Shown here: positions 35,355 through 45,203 of the stretch, in pieces
How positions within the stretch are numbered: position 1 is the stretch's first letter
Layout: each line of letters starts with the position of its first letter
Origin: Rhodoferax sp.
GTDB lineage: Bacteria; Pseudomonadota; Gammaproteobacteria; Burkholderiales; Burkholderiaceae_C
DNA length: 64,000 nucleotides
NCBI RefSeq assembly: GCF_028688795.1
Contig: NZ_JAQTXM010000022.1
Span: forward strand, 25,754-89,753
Reading direction: 5' to 3'
The notes under the pieces: generated by a model
Database searches by the model: none
The model's input: the letters and a program-made list of their open reading frames with translations, nothing else
What the model was told of the DNA's origin: nothing
Translations under genes and position numbers: made by a program

Positions 35355-35957
35355 ATGCCCTTCCTACTCTCGCTGTCCCGGCTGATTGACAAAATCAGCA
35401 CCGGGGTCGGCAAACTCACCATGTGGCTGATTTTGGCCACCACCCTGATCAGCGCTGGCAACGCACTGGTGCGCAAAATTTTCAACAGCAGCTCCAATGG
35501 CCTGCTTGAGATTCAGTGGTATTTGTTTGCCGCCGTGTTCATGCTGGGCGCGGGTTATGGGTTCCTGCGCAACTCCCATGTGCGCATTGACTTTATTTCT
35601 ACCAAGCTCGGGGAGCGCACCCGCAACTGGATTGACGTGATCGGCATTGTGGTGGTTTTGATGCCGTTTTGTGTCATCGCCGGGACACTCGGTTGGTCGT
35701 TTTTCTATCAAGCATTTGTCAGTGGTGAAATGTCGCAAAACGCCGGTGGCCTGATCCGCTGGCCAGCCTACGCCCTGATTCCACTGGGTTTTGGTTTGTT
35801 GTTGATGCAGGCCACCTCAGAGCTGATCAAACGTGTGGCCTTCCTGACCGGGGCCGGGCCCGATGTCCTCAGTGGCGAAGACGCCAAGTCTGACGACCAG
35901 AAAAACGCCGAAGCTCTTGAGGCCAAGTTGGCTGAAACCTTGGCAGGAGTCAAATAA
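35355..35957 (+). CDS. dctQ: TRAP transporter small permease (DctQ type)
   Basis: The ATG at 35355 behind GGAGACACC gives 200 aa. Four predicted membrane helices, including LTMWLILATTLISAGNALV and the conserved LLEIQWYLFAAVFMLGAGY. The C-terminal ~35 residues are charged and cytoplasmic. It forms the QM membrane complex with DctM, whose gene starts immediately after the stop. The substrate is probably an organic acid, given the type of the DctP proteins nearby. Confidence 0.92.
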   Translation: MPFLLSLSRLIDKISTGVGKLTMWLILATTLISAGNALVRKIFNSSSNGLLEIQWYLFAAVFMLGAGYGFLRNSHVRIDFISTKLGERTRNWIDVIGIVVVLMPFCVIAGTLGWSFFYQAFVSGEMSQNAGGLIRWPAYALIPLGFGLLLMQATSELIKRVAFLTGAGPDVLSGEDAKSDDQKNAEALEAKLAETLAGVK

Positions 35958-37808
35958 ATGCAGACAACTTTTCTGGCACAACAATTTGTGCCGCTGATGT
36001 TCATGGGTTTGTTTGCACTGCTGCTGACAGGTTTCCCTGTGGCGTTTGGCCTGGCCGCTTGCGGACTGGGCTTTGGCTGGATTGGCATTGAAGCCGGTAT
36101 TTTTCCAGCCGCCATGTTCCAGGCGCTGCCACTGCGTATTTTTGGCATCATGCAAAACGACACCCTGCTTGCCATTCCGTTCTTCACCTTCATGGGGATT
36201 ATTCTGGAGCGAAGCGGCATGGCCGAAGACTTGCTGGAAACCGTAGGCCAGGTGTTCGGCCCGGTGCGCGGCGGCGTCGCCATTGCGGTGATTTTGGTCG
36301 GCGCCCTGCTGGCAGCCACCACCGGCGTGGTTGCCGCAGCGGTGATTTCCATGGGTTTGATCTCACTGCCGGTGATGCTGCGCTATGGCTACAGTCGCAC
36401 CATTGCCACCGGGGCCATCACGGCATCCGGCACGCTGGCACAAGCCATACCGCCGTCGCTGGTGCTGATTGTGCTGGCTGACCAGTTGGGCCGTTCGGTG
36501 GGTGACATGTATTCCGGCGCACTTGTGCCGGGCCTGTTGCTGGTGGGTTTGTACATTCTTTTCATCGTGGCCACGGCCATCTTCAAACCGGCCTTGGTGC
36601 CCGCGCTGCCACCTGAGGCCCTGCTTTTCAAGGAAGATAACGGCAAGTCGGGCCACCGCTCGTTGCTGGTGCTGGTGCTGGTATGTGCGGCAGTTGGCTA
36701 CAGCTGGGCGCAGGTGCATGACGGTCTGATGACCAGCTGGCTGGAACGCGCCACCAAGTCACCCGGTGATGAAATTGTGATTCTGTCCATGACGCTGGCA
36801 TCTCTTACCGGTCTGGGCTTGGCAATCGTCAACCGCGTCACCAATATGGGGTTGCTCTCCAAGCTGGCAGAACAAGTGACCTTTGTGTTGATGCCGCCGC
36901 TGATTTTGATCTTTCTGGTGCTCGGCACCATCTTTTTGGGCGTCGCCACACCAACCGAAGGCGGCGCCATGGGCGCTTTGGGCGCACTGATTCTGGCCAA
37001 GGGCAAAAGCCGCCTGAGCATGAGCACATTGACACAGGCACTTGAAAACACTGCCAAGCTGGCCTCGTTCGTGCTGTTCATCCTGATTGGCTCCACGGTG
37101 TTCAGCTTCACGTTCAACGCTGCTGACGGTCACATCTGGGTGGAACACCTGTTCAAGGACATGCCTGGCGGCGCCTGGGGCTTTTTGATTGTGGTGAACA
37201 TTCTGGTATTTTTTCTGGGCATGTTCATTGACTTCTTCGAGATTGCCTTCATCGTCATCCCGCTGCTGGCCCCGGTGGCCGAGAAAATTTTGCCTGGCCT
37301 GATCCCTGGCATGACCCCCGACCAAGCCATGATCTGGTTTGGCGTGATCATTGCCATGAACCTGCAAACCTCGTTCCTGACGCCGCCGTTTGGTTTTGCG
37401 CTGTTTTACTTGCGCAGCGTGGCCGCCAAGTTTGACTACAAGGACCGCGTGACTGGCAAAACCATTGCCGCCGTGAAAACCACCGAAATCTACAAGGGTT
37501 CGATTGCTTTCATCCTGTTGCAGTTGACCATGCTGGTAGCGATCATGGTGTTCCCAAATCTAGTGACAGGTGGCATTGAAAAAATTGAAACTCTCAGCGC
37601 CGAGCAGATCATGGAACAACTGCAAATGCCGGGAACCGAAGAGGAGCCGGCGGCTGAACCCGCAGCAGATGCGCCAGCAGACGCAGCTTCTGGTGCTGAA
37701 AATGCGCTGGATGCAGCTGCCGGTCCGGCCGATGCCAAACCCGACGACAACGACCCGATGAAAGCCATGCTGGAAGAAGCCAACAAGGACGCTGCAAAAA
37801 AACAGTAA
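35958..37808 (+). CDS. dctM: TRAP transporter large permease, long form (DctM type)
   Basis: A 616-aa sodium-coupled permease with 12-14 predicted helices. The usual DctM length is about 430; this belongs to the longer mannitol/chloroaromatic-type branch, with an extra hydrophilic loop around residues 205-270. Conserved blocks include PFFTFMGIILERSGMAEDLL, TGVVAAAVISMGLISLP and ASGTLAQAIPPSLVLIVLAD. The last ~65 residues are an Ala/Glu/Asp/Pro-rich tail with no hydrophobicity. Two strong hairpin terminators follow. Confidence 0.93.
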   Translation: MQTTFLAQQFVPLMFMGLFALLLTGFPVAFGLAACGLGFGWIGIEAGIFPAAMFQALPLRIFGIMQNDTLLAIPFFTFMGIILERSGMAEDLLETVGQVFGPVRGGVAIAVILVGALLAATTGVVAAAVISMGLISLPVMLRYGYSRTIATGAITASGTLAQAIPPSLVLIVLADQLGRSVGDMYSGALVPGLLLVGLYILFIVATAIFKPALVPALPPEALLFKEDNGKSGHRSLLVLVLVCAAVGYSWAQVHDGLMTSWLERATKSPGDEIVILSMTLASLTGLGLAIVNRVTNMGLLSKLAEQVTFVLMPPLILIFLVLGTIFLGVATPTEGGAMGALGALILAKGKSRLSMSTLTQALENTAKLASFVLFILIGSTVFSFTFNAADGHIWVEHLFKDMPGGAWGFLIVVNILVFFLGMFIDFFEIAFIVIPLLAPVAEKILPGLIPGMTPDQAMIWFGVIIAMNLQTSFLTPPFGFALFYLRSVAAKFDYKDRVTGKTIAAVKTTEIYKGSIAFILLQLTMLVAIMVFPNLVTGGIEKIETLSAEQIMEQLQMPGTEEEPAAEPAADAPADAASGAENALDAAAGPADAKPDDNDPMKAMLEEANKDAAKKQ

Positions 37809-37825
37809 CCCGGTTTGCTTAACCC

Positions 37826-37855
37826 AAAGAAAAGGGCCTTCGGGCCCTTTTCTTT
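37826..37855. terminator. Bidirectional terminator between dctM and dctP
   Basis: AAAGAAAAGGGCC, a TTCG loop and GGCCCTTTTCTTT form a 13-bp stem with A and T flanks, so it can stop both convergent transcripts. Confidence 0.9.
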
Positions 37856-37883
37856 TGTGCCAAACAGGCATCTTCGGGCGAAA

Positions 37884-37910
37884 AAAAGCCCCGATTAGTT
37901 CGGGGCTTTT
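37884..37910. terminator. Second terminator hairpin between dctM and dctP
   Basis: AAAAGCCCCGA and TCGGGGCTTTT form an 11-bp stem with A tract on one side and T tract on the other, about 30 bases after the first hairpin. Confidence 0.88.
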
Positions 37911-37935
37911 CAAGCAAATCAGTGTCAGGGACTGG

Positions 37936-39018
37936 TTACAGCTTTTGTGACTGCATGAAGCTGTCAAACTTGGCTTCAGTGAAGCGGAACCACAGGTTTT
38001 GGTCTTTGCGGAAGGCAGAGTAGTCGTCGTACACTTTTTTCCAGTTGGGGTTTTTAGCCGCCACTTCAGCGTAAAGTGCCATGGATTCTTTGTAGGCCAA
38101 ATCCAGCACGTCTTTGGGGAAAGGCAAAACCTTGACCTTTTGACCCACCAACTGCTTCAATGCAGCCGGGTTGCGGGCATCGTACTTGGCTTGCATTTCG
38201 GTGTGCGCGAAAGCAGCTGCGGCTTCAACGATGGCCTTGTTTTCTGCTGACAGGCTGTCGTAGGCTTTTTGGTTGATGAACACGTCCAACTCAGGGCCGC
38301 CTTCCCACCAGCCAGGGTAGTAGTAAAACGGCGCCACTTTATTGAAGCCCAATTTTTGGTCGTCATACGGACCCACCCACTCAGCCGCGTCAATCGTGCC
38401 TTTTTCCAGTGCCGTGTAGATTTCACCGCCCGGAATGTTTTGTGGCACACCACCCATGCGCTCAAGCACCTTGCCAGCGAAACCGCCAATGCGCATCTTC
38501 ATGCCCTTGATGTCTTTGACTGACTTTATTTCCTTGCGGTACCAGCCGCCCATTTGGGCGCCCGTGTTGCCGCATGGGAAATTGACCATGTTGTACTTGG
38601 CATAGAACTCGCGCATCAGCTTGCCACCGTTGCCTTGGTACATCCAGGCGGTCATTTGGCGGCTGTTCAGGCCAAAGGGAATGGCACAGCCTATGGCGAA
38701 GGTTTCGTCCTTGCCAAAGAAGTAGTAAGGCGCTGTGTGGCACATCTCAACTGTGCCGTCTTTCACCGCATCAATCACGCCAAAAGCGGGCATCAACTCG
38801 CCACCAGCGTGAACCGTGATGGTGAACTTGCCGCCGGACATTTCGCCAACTTTTTTGGCAAAAGTTTCGGCAGCACCGTAAATGGTGTCAAGTGCCTTGG
38901 GAAAGCTCGACGCCAGGCGCCAGCGAATAGCAGCTCCTTGGGCATGCACCACGGGTGCAGCGCCTGCAGCCAGTACGCCGGCGACACCAGCATTTTTTAT
39001 TACGGAACGACGATCCAT
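37936..39018 (-). CDS. dctP: TRAP transporter binding protein, paralogue 1 (2-oxoacid/lactate type)
   Basis: The ATG at 39018 with TTGGAG upstream gives 360 aa. It begins MDRRSVIKNAGVAGVLAAG, a signal with twin arginines (Tat-like), cut near VVHAQG. The mature protein resembles TakP-type 2-oxoacid-binding proteins: ASSFPKALDTIYGAAETFAK, GGELMPAFGVIDAV, GNTGAQMGGWYRKEI and PYDDQKLGFNKVAPFYYYPG. It shares strong identity with paralogue 2 just upstream. It is convergent with dctQM rather than in the same operon; it probably delivers substrate to that permease. Confidence 0.92.
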   Translation of the reverse strand: MDRRSVIKNAGVAGVLAAGAAPVVHAQGAAIRWRLASSFPKALDTIYGAAETFAKKVGEMSGGKFTITVHAGGELMPAFGVIDAVKDGTVEMCHTAPYYFFGKDETFAIGCAIPFGLNSRQMTAWMYQGNGGKLMREFYAKYNMVNFPCGNTGAQMGGWYRKEIKSVKDIKGMKMRIGGFAGKVLERMGGVPQNIPGGEIYTALEKGTIDAAEWVGPYDDQKLGFNKVAPFYYYPGWWEGGPELDVFINQKAYDSLSAENKAIVEAAAAFAHTEMQAKYDARNPAALKQLVGQKVKVLPFPKDVLDLAYKESMALYAEVAAKNPNWKKVYDDYSAFRKDQNLWFRFTEAKFDSFMQSQKL

Positions 39019-39231
39019 CGAATTACTCCAAGAGTTATATATTGAGTAGCTCACCCCGCCGGTAAGCGGGATGATGACTTATTTGAGTCAGCGCATATTT
39101 TATGAAGCGGCACCATGGGAAAGCCTCGGGTTTTCCCTTGCGGCGTGGGGCGAACTGCAGGTAAAAAGACCACACCTCAGAGGAGAATCATTCTGCTCAC
39201 ATACCTTGTGAAAACAATTCAGTTCGCAAAC

Positions 39232-39269
39232 CAAAAAAAGCCCCAAGCCGCACAAAGTCGGCTTGGGGC
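39232..39269 (-). terminator. Terminator after the second dctP
   Basis: On the - strand GCCCCAAGCCG pairs with CGGCTTGGGGC across eight bases and runs into TTTTTTT. It separates the two dctP genes. The remaining sequence from 39019 to 39231 holds the promoter region of dctP paralogue 1; no clear -10/-35 was identified. Confidence 0.9.
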
Positions 39270-39296
39270 ACTGCAGATGCCAGGCGCTCGGCGCGC

Positions 39297-40382
39297 TTAA
39301 ATCTTGGCCGTGGTCATATAGCTGCTAAAGCGGGACTCGGAAAAACGCTCCCACAAAATTTGGTCGCGCTGAAAGGCCCGCATGTCCTGGTGAATTTTTT
39401 TGAACTCGGGTGATTTGGCTTCGTGCTCGGCAAACACCTCCATCGAAGCCTTGAAACCAGCATCCATGATTTCTTTGGAAAACGGCTTGAGTTGCGTCTT
39501 GACCGCCACCAGCTTCTTCAGGGCGATCGGGTTGAACGCATCGTACTTGGCCGTCATGTCCCGGGCCGCGACCAGAGTGGCTGCATCAACCATCGCCTGG
39601 AATTCTGGCGACAACGCCGCGTAGGCTTTGGTATTGATAAAAAATTCCAGCTCGGCGCCACCCTCCCACCAACCGGGGTAGTAATAAAACGGCGCCACCT
39701 TGTTGAAACCCAGTTTTTGATCGTCATAGGGACCAACAAACTCGGTCGCGTCGAGTGTGCCTTTTTCAAGGGCCACATACACCTCACCGGCAGGCATGTT
39801 TTGTGACACCACACCGAGTTTTTGCATGGCCTCGCCAAACAAGCCACCACCCATGCGCATCTTCAGACCTTTCAGGTCCTTCACAGTCTTGATTTCCTTG
39901 CGGTACCAGCCACCCATTTGTGTGCCGGTGTTGCCCGCGCTGCGGCTCTTGATGTTGTACTTGGCGTAGAACTCATCCATCAGCTTGCGGCCATTGCCGT
40001 GGTCCATCCAGGCATCCATCTGGCGTGCGGTCAGGCCAAATGGCACGGCGCAGCCAAAGGCAAAAATGGGGTCTTTCCCGGTGAAATAGTAAGACGCGGT
40101 CTGGGCCATCTCAACCGTGCCGTTCTGGATGCCGTCCACCACACCAAAGGCGGGCATCAACTCACCCGCAGCGTGCACCGACACCTCGAACTTGCCGCCC
40201 GACAAGGCCTTGACGGTCTTGGCAAACATCTCGGCACTGCCGTAGATGGTGTCAAGGGATTTGGGGAAACTTGACGCCAAGCGCCAACGCACATTGGCCC
40301 CCTGGGCATGTACAGCGGGTGCGACAGCAGCAGCCAGCACACCGGCTAAGCCTGCGTGCTTGATAACAGAACGGCGATCCAT
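39297..40382 (-). CDS. dctP: TRAP transporter binding protein, paralogue 2
   Basis: The ATG at 40382 (AGGAG eight bases before) gives 361 aa; a GTG at 40391 overlaps the ribosome site and is less likely. The twin-arginine signal is MDRRSVIKHAGLAGVLAAA. It shares the same key blocks as paralogue 1 (ASSFPKSLDTIYGSAEMFAK, GELMPAFGVVDGI, PYDDQKLGFNKVAPFYYYPG), so the pair arose by tandem duplication. Differences cluster in the middle (KSRSAGNTGTQ versus FPCGNTGAQ) and could shift substrate choice. It has its own terminator, so the two genes are separately transcribed. Confidence 0.92.
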   Translation of the reverse strand: MDRRSVIKHAGLAGVLAAAVAPAVHAQGANVRWRLASSFPKSLDTIYGSAEMFAKTVKALSGGKFEVSVHAAGELMPAFGVVDGIQNGTVEMAQTASYYFTGKDPIFAFGCAVPFGLTARQMDAWMDHGNGRKLMDEFYAKYNIKSRSAGNTGTQMGGWYRKEIKTVKDLKGLKMRMGGGLFGEAMQKLGVVSQNMPAGEVYVALEKGTLDATEFVGPYDDQKLGFNKVAPFYYYPGWWEGGAELEFFINTKAYAALSPEFQAMVDAATLVAARDMTAKYDAFNPIALKKLVAVKTQLKPFSKEIMDAGFKASMEVFAEHEAKSPEFKKIHQDMRAFQRDQILWERFSESRFSSYMTTAKI

Positions 40383-40563
40383 TGGGTTCACTCCTAAAGA
40401 CGTTGATCAACACTCTCAGATGCCAGCAGATGTGGCAACAACCCTTGCGGGTCCACAGTCATTATAGGAATCGGGCAGCAAAAAATCAGGGTTTCCCCTG
40501 ATCTAAATGACGGCAAACCAAGGCCGCCCGATGCGGCCATTCAAGGCAGGAGAAACTCAGAAC

Positions 40564-42447
40564 CTAAGCGCCATGCGCAACCAGCAGCGAGGCAAACCGC
40601 AGACGCACCGCTGCTTCAATGCCCTGGGCATCGAGACCCTGCAGCACCAGCAATTTGACCGGGTCACCGTGCTCGATGAATTTATCGGGCAAGCCCAGTT
40701 GCAGCACCGGCAAGGCCAGCCCTGCAGCGGCCAGGGCTTCGAGTACGGCGCTGCCGGCACCGCCCATCACAGCCCCCTCTTCCAGCGTGACCAGGGCCTC
40801 ATGGTCGGCCGCCACTTGCAGCAGCAAGTCCACATCAAGCGGCTTAGCCCAGCGCATGTTCACCACCGTGGCGCCCAACAACTCGGCCGCCTGCAGCGCC
40901 GGGTACAGCAACGTGCCAAAGGCCAAAATGGCGATGCGCTGACCGGTGCGGCGAACCTCTCCCTTGCCAAAGGGCAGCGCATCCAGTGTGCAGGTGACTG
41001 GCACACCCGCGCCCGAGCCACGCGGGTAGCGCACGGCCACCGGTGTGGACTGCGCATACGCGGTGCTGAGCAACATGCGGCACTCGTTTTCATCGGCTGG
41101 GCAGGCCACGCTGATGTTGGGAATACAACGCAAATACGGGATGTCATAAACACCCGCATGGGTGGCACCGTCGGCCCCCACCAGGCCGGCGCGGTCCAGC
41201 GCAAACACCACCGGCAGGTTCTGGATGGCCACGTCATGAATCAACTGGTCATAGGCGCGCTGCAAAAAGGTGGAGTAAATGGCCACCACCGGCTTCAGAC
41301 CCTCGCAGGCCAGGCCTGCGGCAAAGGTCACCGCGTGTTGCTCGGCAATGCCCACGTCAAAGTAGCGCTCAGGAAAACGCTTGTGAAACTCGACCATTCC
41401 CGAGCCTTCGCGCATGGCCGGCGTAATGCCCACCAGCCGGTCGTCGGCCGCGGCCATGTCACACAACCAGTCGCCAAACACCTGGGTAAAGGTGGGTTTG
41501 GCGGGTGTGACGCTTTTTTGCAGGCCAATGGCCGGGTCAAACTTGCCGGGGCCGTGGTAGGCCACCGGGTCGGCCTCGGCCAGCTTGTAGCCCTGGCCTT
41601 TTTTGGTGACCACGTGCAAAAACTGCGGGCCCTTGAGGTGTTTGATGTTTTCCAACACGCTGACCAGCGTGTCCACATCGTGCCCGTCAATCGGGCCCAC
41701 GTAGTTGAAACCAAACTTCTCAAATAACGTGATCGGCTTGACCATGCCTTTGGCGGATTCTTCAAAACGGCGCGCCAATTCAAGCAAGGGCGGCGCGCCC
41801 TTGAGCACGGTTTTGCTGGCGTTTTTGGCAGCGGCGTAAAACTGGCCACTCATCAGCTTGGCCAGGTAGCGGTTCAGCGCGCCCACTGGCGGGCTGATCG
41901 ACATGTCGTTGTCGTTCAGAATGACCAGCAGGTTGCAGTCAGACACGCCGGCGTTGTTCATAGCCTCAAAGGCCATGCCGGCAGTCATGGCGCCGTCGCC
42001 AATCACGGCAATGGCGTGGCGGTCTTCGCCCTTGATTTTGGAAGCCATGGCCATGCCCAGCGCGGCCGAAATCGAGGTGCTGGAATGGGCTGTGCCAAAG
42101 GCGTCAAATTCGCTCTCGGCGCGCTGCGGAAAACCGCTCAGGCCACCCAACTGGCGCAAGCTGGCCATGCGGTCACGTCGCCCAGTCAAAATTTTGTGCG
42201 GGTAAGTCTGGTGGCCCACATCCCACACCACGCGGTCGTTCGGGGTGTTAAACACATAATGCAGCGCCACGGTGAGCTCGACTGTGCCCAGGTTGGAACT
42301 TAAATGCCCACCAGTCTTGGCCACGCTTTCCAGTAAATAGGCACGCAATTCGGTCGCCAAACTGCCCAATTGCTCACGCTGCAGGTGCCGCACATCAGCC
42401 GGCGTTTGGATGGTCTGCAACAGGGAATACGGGTTAGTCATCAACAT
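40564..42447 (-). CDS. dxs: 1-deoxy-D-xylulose-5-phosphate synthase
   Basis: TPP enzyme joining pyruvate and glyceraldehyde 3-phosphate, first step of the MEP isoprenoid pathway. The 627-aa length is normal. Motifs: [18 protein letters not shown], the TPP fold [31 protein letters not shown], and [18 protein letters not shown] in the transketolase-type pyrimidine domain. Start codons are available at 42447 and 42441. The last base pairs of the leader and the start itself touch a palindromic repeat copy. It is the third gene of xseB-ispA-dxs. Confidence 0.97.
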   Translation of the reverse strand: MLMTNPYSLLQTIQTPADVRHLQREQLGSLATELRAYLLESVAKTGGHLSSNLGTVELTVALHYVFNTPNDRVVWDVGHQTYPHKILTGRRDRMASLRQLGGLSGFPQRAESEFDAFGTAHSSTSISAALGMAMASKIKGEDRHAIAVIGDGAMTAGMAFEAMNNAGVSDCNLLVILNDNDMSISPPVGALNRYLAKLMSGQFYAAAKNASKTVLKGAPPLLELARRFEESAKGMVKPITLFEKFGFNYVGPIDGHDVDTLVSVLENIKHLKGPQFLHVVTKKGQGYKLAEADPVAYHGPGKFDPAIGLQKSVTPAKPTFTQVFGDWLCDMAAADDRLVGITPAMREGSGMVEFHKRFPERYFDVGIAEQHAVTFAAGLACEGLKPVVAIYSTFLQRAYDQLIHDVAIQNLPVVFALDRAGLVGADGATHAGVYDIPYLRCIPNISVACPADENECRMLLSTAYAQSTPVAVRYPRGSGAGVPVTCTLDALPFGKGEVRRTGQRIAILAFGTLLYPALQAAELLGATVVNMRWAKPLDVDLLLQVAADHEALVTLEEGAVMGGAGSAVLEALAAAGLALPVLQLGLPDKFIEHGDPVKLLVLQGLDAQGIEAAVRLRFASLLVAHGA

Positions 42448-42506
42448 ATACTTTACTTTTTATAGCTACTTGCGCACTGTTTATAAGGGCTACAGGCATT
42501 TTTTAC
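42446..42506 (+). repeat. Dispersed palindromic repeat, copy 9 (ispA-dxs gap)
   Basis: TTTATAGCTACTTGCGCACT is followed by TTATAAGGGCTACAGGCA and TTTTTTACC. It fills nearly the whole gap between ispA and dxs and reaches the dxs start codon, so it forms the 5' untranslated region or ribosome site of dxs. Confidence 0.9.
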
Positions 42507-42529
42507 CAAAAACTTCGCGGGTTTCAACC

Positions 42530-43555
42530 TCAATTGGTTCGGTCAACAACCAAGGCCGCCAAGCCGCGCAAGACGCGGGTGTCAACCAAACCAGTACTGC
42601 CCAGCGCTGCCAGGGCTTGGCCATGCAGGGTTTGCGCGTAGGCACGTGCGCCAGACAGCCCCATCAAGGAAACATAAGTGGGCTTGTCTTGCTCGGCGTC
42701 TTTGCCGGCGGTTTTGCCCAAGGCGGCAGAGTCAGCGGTGACGTCCAGAATGTCGTCCACCACCTGAAACGCCAACCCAATGGCAGCCCCAAAGCTTTGC
42801 AGTGCGGCCTGGACGGCGGGCGTTGACTCGCCGCAGGCGGCGCCCATCATCACGCTGGCCTGCAAGAGCGCACCGGTCTTCAGGCGGTGCATTTCCCGCA
42901 ACTGGTCTTCTGTGAGCTTCAACCCAACGCTGGCGAGGTCAATGGCCTGGCCACCGGCCATGCCCGCACAACCCGCCGCACGCGCCAGCAAGCGGCACAA
43001 ATGGGCTTGTTTGGCGGACTCGATCCGGGTGCCTTCAGGGGTGAGCAACTCAAACGCCAGCGCTTGCAGGGCGTCACCGGCCAGCAGGGCACTGGCTTCG
43101 CCAAACTGCACATGCACAGTGGGCTTGCCACGGCGCAGCACATCGTTGTCCATGCACGGCATGTCGTCGTGCACCAGCGAATAGGCGTGAATCAGCTCAA
43201 CCGCACAGGCGCCACGCAACGCGGCCTCGCCAGCCATGAAGCCAGACAAATCTGGATCTGCAGCACCACGGCGGGCGACTTCTTCGTCACCCTCTTCGAC
43301 CGGCAGGTAGTCATGGGTCAAGCCACTGCTGACGGCCTCGAACGCCGCCAGCACCAGCAGCGGGCGCAGGCGCTTGCCGCCATCAAGCACCGCGTAGCGC
43401 ATGGCGGCCATCAGGTCGGCCGGGGCATGGTGCTCCATGTCTGCTGAGGCGTCCACGCTGACCCAACGGTCCAGGGCGCGCTCGACACGATCAAGCTGGG
43501 TGGCAATCCAGCCATCTAAATCTAAAGGGGCGGGCGGGTTCAATCGGGTGTCCAT
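42530..43555 (-). CDS. ispA: Farnesyl/geranyl diphosphate synthase
   Basis: Short-chain trans-prenyltransferase making C15 (or C10-C20) diphosphates. The 341-aa protein, somewhat longer than E. coli IspA, has [12 protein letters not shown], the first Asp-rich motif DDMPCMDND, a KT near [12 protein letters not shown], and the second Asp-rich DDILDVTAD. An insertion around residues 75-100 ([19 protein letters not shown]) is not in the E. coli protein. It overlaps xseB by 16 bp and is followed by dxs. Confidence 0.95.
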   Translation of the reverse strand: MDTRLNPPAPLDLDGWIATQLDRVERALDRWVSVDASADMEHHAPADLMAAMRYAVLDGGKRLRPLLVLAAFEAVSSGLTHDYLPVEEGDEEVARRGAADPDLSGFMAGEAALRGACAVELIHAYSLVHDDMPCMDNDVLRRGKPTVHVQFGEASALLAGDALQALAFELLTPEGTRIESAKQAHLCRLLARAAGCAGMAGGQAIDLASVGLKLTEDQLREMHRLKTGALLQASVMMGAACGESTPAVQAALQSFGAAIGLAFQVVDDILDVTADSAALGKTAGKDAEQDKPTYVSLMGLSGARAYAQTLHGQALAALGSTGLVDTRVLRGLAALVVDRTN

Positions 43556-43773
43556 GTTTTCAGGGTGCCTTGGTCCAGAACTTTGACCTGGTTTTCAACC
43601 GCTTCGAGTCGGTCGCGACAAAATTTGAGCAGCTCGGCGCCGCGTTGGTACTGGGTGAGCAATTGCTCCAGGGGCATGTCACCAGATTCGAGTCTGACCA
43701 CCAGTTGTTCCAGCTCTTGCAGCGCGGCCTCGTAGCTGGCCGGCGTTGCGCTGTGTTTGGAGGCTGTAGCCAT
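43540..43773 (-). CDS. xseB: Exodeoxyribonuclease VII small subunit
   Basis: The ATG at 43773 gives 77 aa; the frame is open further but without conserved sequence. It contains the family core [20 protein letters not shown] and [20 protein letters not shown], a helical protein that joins XseA in exonuclease VII. It starts the xseB-ispA-dxs operon, a common arrangement in proteobacteria. Confidence 0.93.
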   Translation of the reverse strand: MATASKHSATPASYEAALQELEQLVVRLESGDMPLEQLLTQYQRGAELLKFCRDRLEAVENQVKVLDQGTLKTWTPD

Positions 43774-43844
43774 AGATCGCGATACTCCCGGGGACAAAGT
43801 CGCGATTTTAGGCGTTGCAAGCCAAGCCTTACAATCACAACCCA

Positions 43845-43894
43845 GGCAGCTCTCAAGGTAGCTGCCCTTCAAGCCCCTCCATGAGGGGTTTTTT
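43845..43894 (+). promoter_or_regulatory. Two tandem leader hairpins, the second terminator-like, upstream of the Rieske gene
   Basis: The first stem is GGCAGCT (43845-43851) with AGCTGCC (43860-43866). The second is CCCCTC (43874-43879) with GAGGGG (43883-43888), followed by TTTTTT. A TACAAT -10-like box lies at 43830-43835. A transcript from there would meet a terminator before the oxygenase start, which suggests attenuation or a ~50-nt small RNA. Confidence 0.45.
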
Positions 43895-43915
43895 GCATCT
43901 TTGAAGGACCGAGTT

Positions 43916-45115
43916 GTGCAAACACTGTGCAAAACCACCCCCCGTGCCCGTCACGAAAATCCCGCCCGTTTATCTGATACCCAGGCGACACCCGTCCACC
44001 AAGCGCTCGGCATGCAACTGCCGGTGAGCAGTTATTTTGATGCGGCGCTGTACCAGCGCGAGCTGCAAACCCTGTTTCAGCGGGGACCACGCTACGTGGG
44101 TCACGCCGCCAGTGTGCCCAACGTGGGCGACTACGCCACGCTGGCGCATGAGGGCGAGGGCCGCGCGTTGGTGCACACGCCCACCGGCATCGAACTGGTC
44201 TCCAATGTGTGCCGGCACCGCCAAGCCATCATGCTCAAGGGGCGCGGCTCGCTGCAAAGCGGCGCTGCAGGCAACATTGTTTGCCCAATTCACCGCTGGA
44301 CTTACAGCGCGGGTGACGCCACTGGCCAAACGCCAGCGGGCAAATTGATAGGCGCGCCACACTTCTCTCATGACCCCTGCCTGAACCTGAGCAACACCCC
44401 TTTGCGCGAATGGAATGGCCTGCTGTTTGAAGACAACGGCCGCGATATTGCGGGGGATCTGGCCGCCATGGGTGAGCGCACCGCGCTTGATTTTTCAGGC
44501 TATGTGCTCGACAAAACCGAGCTGCACGAGTGCAACTACAACTGGAAGACCTTCATCGAGGTCTACCTGGAGGACTACCACGTCGGGCCATTCCACCCCG
44601 GACTGGGCCACTTTGTGACCTGTGACGACCTGCACTGGCAATTTGGCGAGCAGTTCTCGGTGCAAACCGTGGGCGTGTCCAAAGCCTTTGACAAGCCGGG
44701 CTCCCCCACCTATCAGCGCTGGCATGAGGCGCTGCTGAAGTACCGCGGCGGTACCACACCCGAGCGGGGCGCCATTTGGCTAACCTACTACCCGCACATC
44801 ATGGTCGAGTGGTATCCGCATGTGCTGACCGTGTCAACGCTGCACCCGATGGGCCCCAACAAGACGCTCAACCAGGTTGAGTTTTTTTACCCGGAAGAAA
44901 TCAATGCTTTTGAGCGCGAGTTTGTTGAAGCACAGCAAGCCGCCTACATGGAAACCTGCATTGAAGACGACGAAATTGGCGAGCGCATGGATGCCGGGCG
45001 CAAGGCCTTGCTGCAGCGCGGCGACAACGAGGTTGGGCCGTACCAAAGCCCAATGGAAGACGGCATGCAACATTTTCACCAGTGGTACCGTCGGCAGATG
45101 GGTGGCAAGGTGTAA
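43916..45115 (+). CDS. Rieske [2Fe-2S] aromatic ring-hydroxylating-type oxygenase, alpha subunit family
   Basis: The GTG at 43916 is chosen because GAAGGA lies eight bases before it, giving 399 aa; a TTG at 43901 is in frame. The Rieske cluster is CRHR (C-x-H) and CPIHRW (C-x2-H), about residues 95-130. The mononuclear iron site is [12 protein letters not shown] (D-x2-H-x4-H), with a later Asp in [12 protein letters not shown]. No beta subunit, ferredoxin or reductase gene is adjacent, so the electron donor and substrate are unknown. It could act on an aromatic acid or a quaternary amine. The gene diverges from xseB and has a hairpin-rich leader. Confidence 0.88.
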   Translation: MQTLCKTTPRARHENPARLSDTQATPVHQALGMQLPVSSYFDAALYQRELQTLFQRGPRYVGHAASVPNVGDYATLAHEGEGRALVHTPTGIELVSNVCRHRQAIMLKGRGSLQSGAAGNIVCPIHRWTYSAGDATGQTPAGKLIGAPHFSHDPCLNLSNTPLREWNGLLFEDNGRDIAGDLAAMGERTALDFSGYVLDKTELHECNYNWKTFIEVYLEDYHVGPFHPGLGHFVTCDDLHWQFGEQFSVQTVGVSKAFDKPGSPTYQRWHEALLKYRGGTTPERGAIWLTYYPHIMVEWYPHVLTVSTLHPMGPNKTLNQVEFFYPEEINAFEREFVEAQQAAYMETCIEDDEIGERMDAGRKALLQRGDNEVGPYQSPMEDGMQHFHQWYRRQMGGKV

Positions 45116-45126
45116 TGACAACCGTC

Positions 45127-45197
45127 AAAATACTATACTTTTAATAGCTACTAGCACTTATTTAATAAGGTCTAGAGCCCGATTATTCATATAAATA
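45127..45197 (+). repeat. Dispersed palindromic repeat, copy 10 (Rieske - DMT gap)
   Basis: TTAATAGCTACTAGCACTTA is followed by TTTAATAAGGTCTAGAGCCC and TCATATAAATAG. It fills the whole 88-bp gap and is one of the best examples of the central palindrome. Confidence 0.92.
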
Positions 45198-45203
45198 GAC
45201 ACC

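Noticed and set aside
36759..37367. 202-codon open frame antisense to dctM
   Set aside because: His/Gln-rich composition typical of the opposite strand of a membrane-protein gene; no start signal.
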